Positions 24,406-33,299 of a stretch of 50,737 nucleotides of DNA are shown piece after piece. Under the pieces are notes generated by a model. It saw nothing but the letters and a program-made list of their open reading frames with translations, was not told the DNA's origin and did no database searches. Location of the stretch: NCBI GenBank assembly GCA_032718475.1, contig JAUCBJ010005844.1:1-50737 (forward strand), in the 5' to 3' direction. Within the stretch, counting starts at the first letter, position 1. Every line of letters begins with the position of its first letter. The DNA is from Nemertoderma westbladi. Taxonomy: Eukaryota > Xenacoelomorpha > Nemertodermatida > Nemertodermatidae. The translations under genes were made by a program, and so were the position numbers.

Positions 24406-27380
24406 TTCAGTGTTCGTAGTACCGAGGTTGAGAAGGTGCGTTGCTTACGAGTTCGGTGTTCGTAGTACCGAGGTGGAGAAGGTGCGTTGTTTACGAGTTC
24501 GGTGTTCGTAGTACCGAGGTGGAGAAGGTGCGTTGCTTACGAGTTCAGTGTTCGTAGTACCGAGGTTGAGAAGGTGCGTTGCTTACGAGTTCAGTGTTCG
24601 TAGTACCGAGGTTGAGAAGGTGCGTTGCTTACGAGTTCAGTGTTCGTAGTACCGAGGTTGAGAAGGTGCGTTGCTTACGAGTTCGGTGTTCGTAGTACCG
24701 AGGTGGAGAAGGTGCGTTGTTTACGAGTTCGGTGTTTGTAGTACCGAGGTTGAGAAGGTGCGTTGCTTACGAGTTCAGTGTTCGTAGTACCGAGGTTGAG
24801 AAGGTGCGTTGCGTACGAGTTCAGTGTTCGTAGTACCGAGGTTGAGAAGGTGCGTTGCTTACGAGTTCGGTGTTCGTAGTACCGAGGTTGAGAAGGTGCG
24901 TTGCTTACGAGTTTAGTGTTCGTAGTACCGAGGTTGAGAAGGTGCGTTGCTTACGAGTTTGGTGTTCGTAGTACCGAGGTGGAGAAGGTGCGTTGTTTAC
25001 GAGTTCGGTGTTCGTAGTACCGAGGTTGAGAAGGTGCGTTGCTTACGAGTTCAGTGTTCGTAGTACCGAGGTTGAGAAGGTGCGTTGCTTACGAGTTCGG
25101 TGTTCGTAGTACCGAGGTTGAGAAGGTGCGTTGTTTACGAGTTCGGTGTTCGTAGTACCGAGGTTGAGAAGGTGCGTTGCGTATGAGTTCGGTGTTCGTA
25201 GTACCGAGGTTGAGAAGGTGCGTTGCGTACGAGTTCAGTGTTCGTAGTACCGAGGTTGAGAAGGTGCGTTGCTTACGAGTTCGGTGTTCGTAGTACCGAG
25301 GTTGAGAAGGTGCGTTGCTTACGAGTTCAGTGTTCGTAGTACCGAGGTTGAGAAGACGCGTTGCTTACGAGTTCGGTGTTCGTAGTACCGAGGTTGAGAA
25401 GGTGCGTTGCTTACGAGTTCAGTGTTCGTAGTACCGAGGTTGAGAAGACGCGTTGCTTACGAGTTCGGTGTTCGTAGTACCGAGGTTGAGAAGGTGCGTT
25501 GCTTACGAGTTCAGTGTTCGTAGTACCGAGGTTGAGAAGGTGCGTTGCTTACGAGTTCAGTGTTCGTAGTACCGAGGTGGAGAAGGTGCGTTGCTTACGA
25601 GTTCGGTGTTCGTAGTACCGAGGTTGAGAAGGTGCGTTGCTTACGAGTTCGGTGTTCGTAGTACCGAGGTTGAGAAGGTGCGTTGCTTACGAGTTCGGTG
25701 TTCGTAGTACCGAGGTTGAGAAGGTGCGTTGCTTACGAGTTCGGTGTTCGTAGTACCGAGGTTGAGAAGGTGCGTTGCTTACGAGTTCAGTGTTCGTAGT
25801 ACCGAGGTTGAGAAGGTGCGTTGCTTACGAGTTCAGTGTTCGTAGTACCGAGGTTGAGAAGGTGCGTTGCTTACGAGTTCGGTGTTCGTAGTACCGAGGT
25901 GGAGAAGGTGCGTTGTTTACGAGTTCGGTGTTCGTAGTACCGAGGTTGAGAAGGTGCGTTGCTTACGAGTTCGGTGTTCGTAGTACCGAGGTTGAGAAGG
26001 TGCGTTGCTTACGAGTTTGGTGTTCGTAGTACCGAGGTGGAGAAGGTGCGTTGTTTACGAGTTCGGTGTTCGTAGTACCGAGGTTGAGAAGGTGCGTTGC
26101 TTACGAGTTCAGTGTTCGTAGTACCGAGGTTGAGAAGGTGCGTTGCTTACGAGTTCAGTGTTCGTAGTACCGAGGTTGAGAAGACGCGTTGCTTACGAGT
26201 TCGGTGTTCGTAGTACCGAGGTTGAGAAGGTGCGTTGCGTATGAGTTCGGTGTTCGTAGTACCGAGGTTGAGAAGGTGCGTTGCGTACGAGTTCAGTGTT
26301 CGTAGTACCGAGGTTGAGAAGGTGCGTTGCTTACGAGTTCGGTGTTCGTAGTACCGAGGTTGAGAAGGTGCGTTGCTTACGAGTTCAGTGTTCGTAGTAC
26401 CGAGGTTGAGAAGACGCGTTGCTTACGAGTTCAGTGTTCGTAGTACCGAGGTTGAGAAGGTGCGTTGCTTACGAGTTCAGTGTTCGTAGTACCGAGGTTG
26501 AGAAGACGCGTTGCTTACGAGTTCGGTGTTCGTAGTACCGAGGTTGAGAAGGTGCGTTGCTTACGAGTTCAGTGTTCGTAGTACCGAGGTTGAGAAGACG
26601 CGTTGCTTACGAGTTCGGTGTTCGTAGTACCGAGGTTGAGAAGGTGCGTTGCTTACGAGTTCAGTGTTCGTAGTACCGAGGTTGAGAAGGTGCGTTGCTT
26701 ACGAGTTCGGTGTTCGTAGTACCGAGGTTGAGAAGGTGCGTTGCTTACGAGTTCAGTGTTCGTAGTACCGAGGTTGAGAAGACGCGTTGCTTACGAGTTC
26801 GGTGTTCGTAGTACCGAGGTTGAGAAGGTGCGTTGCTTACGAGTTCAGTGTTCGTAGTACCGAGGTTGAGAAGGTGCGTTGCTTACGAGTTCAGTGTTCG
26901 TAGTACCGAGGTTGAGAAGGTGCGTTGCTTACGAGTTCAGTGTTCGTAGTACCGAGGTGGAGAAGGTGCGTTGCTTACGAGTTCGGTGTTCGTAGTACCG
27001 AGGTTGAGAAGGTGCGTTGCGTACGAGTTCAGTGTTTGTAGTACCGAGGTTGAGAAGGTGCGTTGCTTACGAGTTCAGTGTTCGTAGTACCGAGGTTGAG
27101 AAGGTGCGTTGCTTACGAGTTCGGTGTTCGTAGTACCGAGGTTGAGAAGGTGCGTTGCTTACGAGTTCGGTGTTCGTAGTACCGAGGTTGAGAAGGTGCG
27201 TTGCTTACGAGTTCAGTGTTCGTAGTACCGAGGTTGAGAAGGTGCGTTGCTTACGAGTTCGGTGTTCGTAGTACCGAGGTGGAGAAGGTGCGTTGTTTAC
27301 GAGTTCGGTGTTCGTAGTACCGAGGTTGAGAAGGTGCGTTGCTTACGAGTTCGGTGTTCGTAGTACCGAGGTGGAGAAGG

Positions 27381-28070
27381 TGCGTTGTTTACGAGTTCGG
27401 TGTTCGTAGTACCGAGGTTGAGAAGGTGCGTTGCGTACGAGTTCAGTGTTCGTAGTACCGAGGTTGAGAAGGTGCGTTGCGTACGAGTTCGGTGTTCGTA
27501 GTACCGAGGTTGAGAAGGTGCGTTGCTTACGAGTTCAGTGTTCGTAGTACCGAGGTTGAGAAGGTGCGTTGCTTACGAGTTCGGTGTTCGTAGTACCGAG
27601 GTGGAGAAGGTGCGTTGTTTACGAGTTCGGTGTTCGTAGTACCGAGGTTGAGAAGGTGCGTTGCGTACGAGTTCAGTGTTCGTAGTACCGAGGTTGAGAA
27701 GGTGCGTTGCGTACGAGTTCGGTGTTCGTAGTACCGAGGTTGAGAAGGTGCGTTGCGTACGAGTTCAGTGTTCGTAGTACCGAGGTTGAGAAGGTGCGTT
27801 GCTTACGAGTTCGGTGTTCGTAGTACCGAGGTGGAGAAGGTGCGTTGTTTACGAGTTCGGTGTTCGTAGTACCGAGGTTGAGAAGGTGCGTTGCGTACGA
27901 GTTCAGTGTTCGTAGTACCGAGGTTGAGAAGGTGCGTTGCGTACGAGTTCAGTGTTCGTAGTACCGAGGTTGAGAAGGTGCGTTGCTTACGAGTTCAGTG
28001 TTCGTAGTACCGAGGTTGAGAAGGTGCGTTGCTTACGAGTTCGGTGTTCGTAGTACCGAGGTTGAGAAGG
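27381..28070. repeat. 230-bp (five-monomer) higher-order repeat in satellite A
   Basis: The marker TGCGTTGTTTACG occurs at 27381, 27611 and 27841, exactly 230 bp or five monomers apart. Each is preceded by a GAGGTGG monomer and followed by GCGTACG monomers. Confidence 0.75.
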
Positions 28071-29445
28071 TGCGTTGCGTACGAGTTCAGTGTTCGTAGT
28101 ACCGAGGTTGAGAAGGTGCGTTGCTTACGAGTTCGGTGTTCGTAGTACCGAGGTTGAGAAGACGCGTTGCTTACGAGTTCGGTGTTCGTAGTACCGAGGT
28201 TGAGAAGGTGCGTTGCTTACGAGTTCAGTGTTCGTAGTACCGAGGTTGAGAAGGTGCGTTGCTTACGAGTTCGGTGTTCGTATTACCGAGGTTGAGAAGG
28301 TGCGTTCTTACGAGTTCAGTGTTCGTAGTACCGAGGTTGAGAAGGTGCGTTGCTTACGAGTTCGGTGTTCGTAGTACCGAGGTTGAGAAGGTGCGTTGCT
28401 TACGAGTTCAGTGTTCGTAGTACCGAGGTTGAGAAGGTGCGTTGCTTACGAGTTCGGTGTTCGTAGTACCGAGGTTGAGAAGGTGCGTTGCTTACGAGTT
28501 CAGTGTTCGTATTACCGAGGTTGAGAAGGTGCGTTCTTACGAGTTCAGTGTTCGTAGTACCGAGGTTGAGAAGGTGCGTTGCTTACGAGTTCGGTGTTCG
28601 TAGTACCGAGGTTGAGAAGGTGCGTTGCTTACGAGTTCGGTGTTCGTATTACCGAGGTTGAGAAGGTGCGTTGCTTACGAGTTCGGTGTTCGTATTACCG
28701 AGGTTGAGAAGGTGCGTTCTTACGAGTTCAGTGTTCGTAGTACCGAGGTTGAGAAGGTGCGTTGCTTACGAGTTCAGTGTTCGTAGTACCGAGGTTGAGA
28801 AGGTGCGTTGCTTACGAGTTCAGTGTTCGTAGTACCGAGGTTGAGAAGGTGCGTTGCTTACGAGTTCAGTGTTCGTAGTACCGAGGTGGAGAAGGTGCGT
28901 TGCTTACGAGTTCAGTGTTCGTAGTACCGAGGTTGAGAAGGTGCGTTGCTTACGAGTTCGGTGTTCGTAGTACCGAGGTTGAGAAGGTGCGTTGCTTACG
29001 AGTTCAGTGTTCGTAGTACCGAGGTGGAGAAGGTGCGTTGCTTACGAGTTCAGTGTTCGTAGTACCGAGGTTGAGAAGGTGCGTTGCTTACGAGTTCAGT
29101 GTTCGTATTACCGAGGTTGAGAAGGTGCGTTGCTTACGAGTTTAGTGTTCGTAGTACCGAGGTTGAGAAGGTGCGTTGCTTACGAGTTCAGTGTTCGTAG
29201 TACCGAGGTTGAGAAGGTGCGTTGCTTACGAGTTCAGTGTTCGTAGTACCGAGGTTGAGAAGGTGCGTTGCTTACGAGTTCAGTGTTCGTAGTACCGAGG
29301 TTGAGAAGGTGCGTTGCTTACGAGTTCGGTGTTCGTAGTACCGAGGTTGAGAAGGTGCGTTGCTTACGAGTTCAGTGTTCGTAGTACCGAGGTTGAGAAG
29401 GTGCGTTGCTTACGAGTTCAGTGTTCGTAGTACCGAGGTTGAGAA

Positions 29446-29850
29446 GTTGAGTATTCTTATGCACGATGCATCTCAGCAAGCCAATTGGTTATGGTGGTGG
29501 CACAAATTCTTTTGTTAAGCCAGCATAGCATTTTAATGTGCAGCTGTAGTGCAGTGCAGTAGTGTAGTGCCGTGCAGTGCAGTGCAGCATGTTTGTTCAA
29601 TGTGCAGCTGATTTTAAATACTTGGAGAAATTGAGAGGGCTCAACTAAGAGTTAGACATTTTCCACTGCGTGGTACCGTAAGCTTAAAGAGTAAGCTTAG
29701 TGCTACGTGCGTCACAGATCATACTTAAACACAATGTGGTTCAAGCATGTTCGATCGTATATTCCTTGTCAGTGAGGGTGGGGATGGTTCCCCATTCTTG
29801 ACAATCAATATACTGATGCGATAGTCCAACGCGAGCTCACTGCGGCTGAA
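29446..29850. other. Unique spacer with a TGCAG-rich microsatellite
   Basis: Ordinary mixed-composition DNA follows the end of satellite A. Positions 29538-29590 are rich in GTGCAG and TAGTG repeats (CAGTGCAGTAGTGTAGTG and similar). A short inverted repeat, GGGGA-TGGT-TCCCC, lies near 29781. I see no open reading frame with recognisable content. Confidence 0.6.
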
Positions 29851-29851
29851 G

Positions 29852-29864
29852 CCGCTAGGGGGCG
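29852..29864 (+). promoter_or_regulatory. CTCF-like motif, isolated copy
   Basis: CCGCTAGGGGGCG matches the conserved bilaterian CTCF core (CCASYAGRKGGCR) at every position except the third, where G replaces A. It has the same orientation as the four copies at 30681-31142. Confidence 0.4.
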
Positions 29865-30293
29865 GTAGATACGAAAGCGAGGTACGTACGGTTGCACCCA
29901 TTCACCCAGGGCGCAGCTGTTGACGATTCCGGTCATATTAGCTGTCCCAAGGTTGATTGCGGAGGTCAGACAACCGACATGTCATGCACACGGCCATTTC
30001 GGTTTGACTAAACATTTAAACTCCGCCAGTCTCTCATTCTCACTGGGATATTCTCACCAGGGTAGCACCAGGATGGGGCTACCAAAGGTGGTAGTGAACA
30101 GAGCAAGACTATGCACAATCACCTCATGACACAACTCGCGAGCCCAATCAACAGATGTTGGCTGACAGACTGTTAATGTTAACTGGTCTAGCATCTAAGC
30201 GAATTCATTAGTCGATATCCATCGACCCTCAATATTCGATCATCTATCAACTACTGAATGTCCCTATAAGTTTAACATCGATTCATAAGGTAA
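29865..30293. other. Unique spacer, no gene recognised
   Basis: Mixed-composition DNA. A 69-residue plus-strand frame at 29920-30129 has no recognisable domain, no long extension and no splice context, so I do not call it a gene. Confidence 0.55.
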
Positions 30294-30412
30294 ACGTGTT
30301 TCTCTTTATCCGACCCGGTAATATGGAATACACTGCCGTCGGAACTTACTCGGTGTCCTCACTAGATATTTTAAAGAAAAGACAAAAAATACACTTTATT
30401 ATTTATCGTCAA
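30294..30412 (+). pseudogene. Decayed LINE ORF2 C-terminal remnant (possible)
   Basis: One plus-strand frame reads VIWNTLPSELTRCP and then hits stops. A second frame just downstream reads ILKKRQK, and a third contains YFKEK. WN-LP followed by a basic FKKRLK-like segment is the ending of many CR1-like LINE ORF2 proteins, so this may be a frameshifted relic on the opposite strand to the LINE at 13727-14715. The match is short and interrupted, and no reverse transcriptase core is visible. Confidence 0.35.
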
Positions 30413-30417
30413 ATTAA

Positions 30418-30458
30418 TGTGGGGCGAGCCACGAAGTTGGCGGAGCCTTAGCGAATTG
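30418..30458 (+). repeat. Dispersed GCGAGCCACG...GAGCCTTNGCG motif
   Basis: GTGGGGCGAGCCACG, then AAGT, then GAGCCTT(A/G)GCG is shared with 48487-48525. A reverse-strand relative at 31827-31857 has CACGAAGTGGGGCCTTCGCG. These are probably pieces of one interspersed repeat family; I cannot name it. Confidence 0.45.
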
Positions 30459-30492
30459 ACACTGTTAGGGGGTGGGTCAATTTATGCAAATA

Positions 30493-30555
30493 GTTGTCGT
30501 CGTCGTCGTTGTCGTCGTCGTCGTCGTTGTCGTCGTCGTTGTCGTCGTCGTCGTT
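30493..30555. repeat. (GTC)n trinucleotide microsatellite
   Basis: About 60 bp of GTC repeats interrupted by GTT at intervals. It gives an arginine-rich frame that is not a gene. Confidence 0.9.
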
Positions 30556-30659
30556 ACGATTTTGACATGCTATTAACTTTGTCGGATTTAAAGCTGCCAA
30601 GTTGAAAATTTGTAGGTATCAATATGAGCTAAAGTTGAGACGTTTGAGAGACTTTCAGA

Positions 30660-31142
30660 CACCATCAGAGCAATAGTCTCCTGCTAGAGGGCCACATGTC
30701 TAAACGTTAAATGTCCTCCCATTTCTTTGCTTTTAATCCATTTATGCTGAAATTTGGCAGATATGTACTTAGACCATTAGCTGTGACTTTGAAAGAAGGA
30801 ATTGAATTGAATTGAATTGAAGGCTAATCCGTGTGCAGTTCTTCAGTCTGCCGTTAGAGGGCGAAATGTTTGAAAGTGAAATCTTTCTCCCATCTCGTTA
30901 TTTATGATCCGTTCAAGCTGAAACGTAGCAGATATGTAGTAGAAGTCGGCCTGAGTCTTTGGTGGGCAGTAAACGGTCTGGAGTCCTCCAGTCTGCCGCT
31001 AGAGGGCGAAATGTATAACTGTCCCCAATTCCTTGATATTAATTTATTTAAAGTGAATATTGGCATATGTACTAGAGCACATGCTGCGTCTTTCTGAGGA
31101 AGGTGGTCGATCTGCATTTCTCCAGTCTGCCGCTAGAGGTAA
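30660..31142 (+). repeat. Degenerate tandem repeat carrying four CTCF-like motifs
   Basis: Three full divergent units and the start of a fourth, spaced 170, 145 and 134 bp, each contain a near-copy of CAGTCTGCCGCTAGAGGGCG. Later units also share GATATGTA and AGCTGAAA-type segments. The motif cores are 30681-30693 (CTGCTAGAGGGCC), 30851-30863 (CCGTTAGAGGGCG), 30996-31008 (CCGCTAGAGGGCG) and 31130-31142 (CCGCTAGAGGTAA, weakest). All point the same way. The CTCF reading is inference from consensus similarity. A GAATT microsatellite at 30799-30821 sits between the first two units. Confidence 0.6.
30799..30821. repeat. (GAATT)n microsatellite
   Basis: Four consecutive GAATT units. Confidence 0.9.
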
Positions 31143-31194
31143 GCGGAAATTCAAGACGCTGGTCACACTACTAAACGCATTATTTCAACATTCT

Positions 31195-31430
31195 GCAGAC
31201 ACCTGGTGCAGACACCTGGTGCAGACAACTGGTGCAGACACCTGGTGCAGACACCTGGTGCAGACACCTGGTGCAGACACCTGGTGCAGACACCTGGTGC
31301 AGACACCTGGTGGGTGCAGACACCTGGTGGGTGCAGACACCTGGTGCAGACACCTGGTGCAGACACCTGGTGCAGACACCTAGTGCAGACACCTGGTGCA
31401 GACACCTGGTGCAGACACCTGGTGCAGACA
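31195..31430. repeat. 13-bp minisatellite (CACCTGGTGCAGA)n
   Basis: About 17 copies of a 13-bp unit. Two adjacent copies have a 4-bp insertion (GGTGGGTGC), and others have single changes (CAACTGG, CCTAGTG). Because 13 is not divisible by 3, every frame is read in turn, which explains several overlapping cysteine- and tryptophan-rich ORFs on both strands here. Each unit contains CACCTG, an E-box of the type bound by Snail/ZEB zinc fingers, inside the near-palindrome CACC-T-GGTG. Confidence 0.95.
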
Positions 31431-32331
31431 GTTAGGCAGACCGGTACTGAAATGAATTACACAATAGCCTACATTCGCAGAAAAGCCTTTCTAGAATTAT
31501 CACTTATGACTACTTATTTGCGTGCATTTTTCACTGGGATTGGCTGCGTGCGTGTCTAGCGTCGTCTCTTTGATTACGTTGAACCATTGGCAATATACAG
31601 AATGTTTTGATTGGACCTATAGGACTAGGAACTTTGCGTGGAAGAATATAATGGTAGAAATCATAACAAATAATACTCATATAACTTATATTTCGGCAGT
31701 TCTTTTAAATATGTAAACCTCTACCGGACTGCTGATTCATATACATTCCTAACATTCCACACCACATTCCAATAATATCCTAATACAGTAATACTTTCGA
31801 ATTAGTACTTAAATTAAATTTAAGTCACGTGCTGCGCGAAGGCCCCACTTCGTGTTACTATTTACCCTATATATTTTAAATACTTCATTTTTATTAGTTA
31901 ATGTGTTTCAAATTGTCAGTCAGTTTTGTGTATTATGTTACTACCTTAACGTACACGTAGACATTTCTAATTTTTTTCTGACATTGGAACACTATCGGCG
32001 CTTTATCAATACATTTTTAAAATAATAACGTGGTAAATAAAACATTTTAAAGTAATTATTCAACACCCACTACGGCCTGTTTCGCAGAAGCTTGAAATAT
32101 TTTATATAAGCATACGCGAGCTCTCATCAACAGACTGAAACGTGATTGGCGCAAGTTTATAGTGCCGCTTCCCAGTGGTTAGTTAGAGCCCTTTTCATTG
32201 CTCTATATTAATTACCAATGAGTTCCGTTTGTGGTATCTACCTGTGTTTTAGTTTTATTTTTTCGTTAAAAAACACCAAAATCACATTGCATCTGTAATT
32301 TCATTAGTTTGTAATTTTGTTTTTGTAACAG
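31431..32331 (+). other. AT-rich intronic stretch upstream of the MAF1 exon
   Basis: About 900 bp with no recognised coding exon. Positions 31700-32330 are AT-rich, with CACGTG at 31827. The stretch ends in a pyrimidine/T-rich run (GTTTGTAATTTTGTTTTTG) and CAG at 32329-32331, which fits a 3' splice site. The preceding MAF1 exon was not found anywhere between here and satellite A, so the intron probably extends left across the satellite or beyond the window. Confidence 0.6.
32329..32331 (+). other. 3' splice site of the MAF1 exon
   Basis: TTTTGTTTTTGTAACAG precedes the exon. The AG ends at 32331, and MAF1 similarity begins with the first complete codon after it. Confidence 0.85.
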
Positions 32332-32451
32332 CTACAATCCAGACCTTCAGAGCGACCCTTATGGAGAAGATGGGAGTCTTTGGTCCTTCAATTATTTCTT
32401 CTACAATCAAAAACTCAAGAGAATGTTATTCTTTACGTGTAGAGCCACAAG
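32332..32451 (+). CDS. MAF1: MAF1 exon (RNA polymerase III repressor), internal, partial gene
   Basis: MAF1 is a conserved eukaryotic protein that binds RNA polymerase III and represses tRNA and 5S rRNA synthesis under stress; it is controlled by TOR-dependent phosphorylation. This 120-bp exon starts with one base completing a codon, carries 39 full codons and ends with two bases (AG). The translation begins YNPDL, continues with [18 protein letters not shown], then KLKR, and ends FFTCRAT. This is the strongly conserved block near the end of the MAF1 globular domain, close to the animal proteins as I know them. The frame is intact. Borders are a T-rich AG acceptor at 32331 and a CAAG|GTATGT donor. 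No other MAF1 exon was found in the window, so whether the gene is functional is unknown. The last 27 bases of the exon are the seed of satellite B, which begins here. Confidence 0.93.
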
Positions 32452-32457
32452 GTATGT
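32448..32457 (+). other. 5' splice site of the MAF1 exon (first of several hundred copies)
   Basis: CAAG|GTATGT fits the animal donor consensus MAG|GTRAGT well, differing only by T for A at +4. The exact sequence recurs in almost every unit of the following array. Confidence 0.82.
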
Positions 32458-32896
32458 TTGGTTATTCTTTACGTGTAGAGCCACAAGGTATGTTTGGTTA
32501 TTCTTTACTAGAGCCACAAGGTATGTTTGGTTATTCTTTACGTGTAGAGCCACAAGGTATGTTTGGTTATTCTTTACGTGTAGAGCCACAAGGTATGTTT
32601 GGTTATTCTTTACGTGTAGAGCCACAAGGTATGTTCGGTTATTCTTTACGTGTAGAGCCACAAGGTATGTTCGGTTATTCTTTACGTGTAGAGCGACAAG
32701 GTATGTTTGGTTATTCTTTACGTGTAGAGCCACAAGGTATGTTTGGTTATTCTTTACGTGTAGAGCCACAAGGTATGTTTGGTTATTCTTTACTAGAGCC
32801 ACAAGGTATGTTTGGTTATTCTTTACTAGAGCCACAAGGTATGTTTGGTTATTCTTTACTAGAGCCACAAGGTATGTTTGGTTATTCTTTACTTGA
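32452..32896 (+). other. Possible in-frame extension of the MAF1 reading frame into satellite B
   Basis: If the first donor is skipped, the MAF1 frame continues through 12 open units as [12 protein letters not shown] or [11 protein letters not shown] repeats. It stops at TGA 32894-32896 in the thirteenth unit, where CTTGAG replaces CTAGAG. Units 1, 3-9 are 36 bp and units 2, 10, 11, 12 are 33 bp. Each ends with CAAG|GTATGT (unit 7 has GACAAG), so donors at 32487, 32520, 32556 and so on to 32871 all leave the same two-base phase as the normal exon end. Whether any is used is unknown. Confidence 0.5.
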
Positions 32897-33299
32897 GCCA
32901 CAAGGTATGTTTGGTTATTCTTTACTAGAGCCACAAGGTATGTTTGGTTATTCTTTACTAGAGCCACAAGGTATGTTTGGTTATTCTTTACTTGAGCCAC
33001 AAGGTATGTTTGGTTATTCTTTACTAGAGCCACAAGGTATGTTCGGTTATTCTTTACGTGTAGAGCGACAAGGTATGTTTGGTTATTCTTTACGTGTAGA
33101 GCCACAAGGTATGTTTGGTTATTCTTTACGTGTAGAGCCACAAGGTATGTTTGGTTATTCTTTACTAGAGCCACAAGGTATGTTTGGTTATTCTTTACTA
33201 GAGCCACAAGGTATGTTTGGTTATTCTTTACTAGAGCCACAAGGTATGTTTGGTTATTCTTTACTAGAGCCACAAGGTATGTTTGGTTATTCTTTACTT

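Larger units (their letters stand above)
14731..29445. repeat. Satellite A, 46-bp tandem array, right block
   Basis: About 320 further monomers, more diverged than the left block. Variants include GTACTGAGG for GTACCGAGG, GCTCACG, GTGTTTACG, GAAGACGCG for GAAGGTGCG, and a 51-bp form in which GCTACTTACGATACGAG replaces GTTGCTTACGAG. Between about 17680 and 23150 some monomers carry one or two extra copies of the 16 bases TACCGAGGTTGAGAAG. The array ends at about 29445, where GAGGTTGAGAAG runs into unique sequence. No gene is supported inside it. Confidence 0.98.

Noticed and set aside
1-29445. CRISPR array or direct-repeat/spacer system
   Set aside because: Repeats are contiguous 46-bp monomers with no unique spacers, in eukaryotic DNA with spliced exons and LINEs.
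1-29445. Satellite A as a copy of an upstream MAF1 exon (EFS followed by R in one frame resembles a MAF1 segment)
   Set aside because: Only three or four residues coincide and the flanking residues do not fit. Kept only as a test under the donor-like motif finding.
1-29445. RNA polymerase III B-box (GTTCG in the monomer)
   Set aside because: The match to the B-box consensus is poor beyond the first five bases, and no A-box or tRNA-like fold is evident.
29920-30129. 69-residue ORF in the unique spacer
   Set aside because: No recognisable similarity or exon borders; its length is unremarkable for chance.
30417-30605. Arginine-rich 62-residue ORF
   Set aside because: The arginines come from the GTC microsatellite.
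31060-31559. Cysteine- and tryptophan-rich ORFs on both strands over the 13-bp minisatellite
   Set aside because: A 13-bp unit cycles through all frames, so repetitive ORFs appear on both strands without coding meaning.
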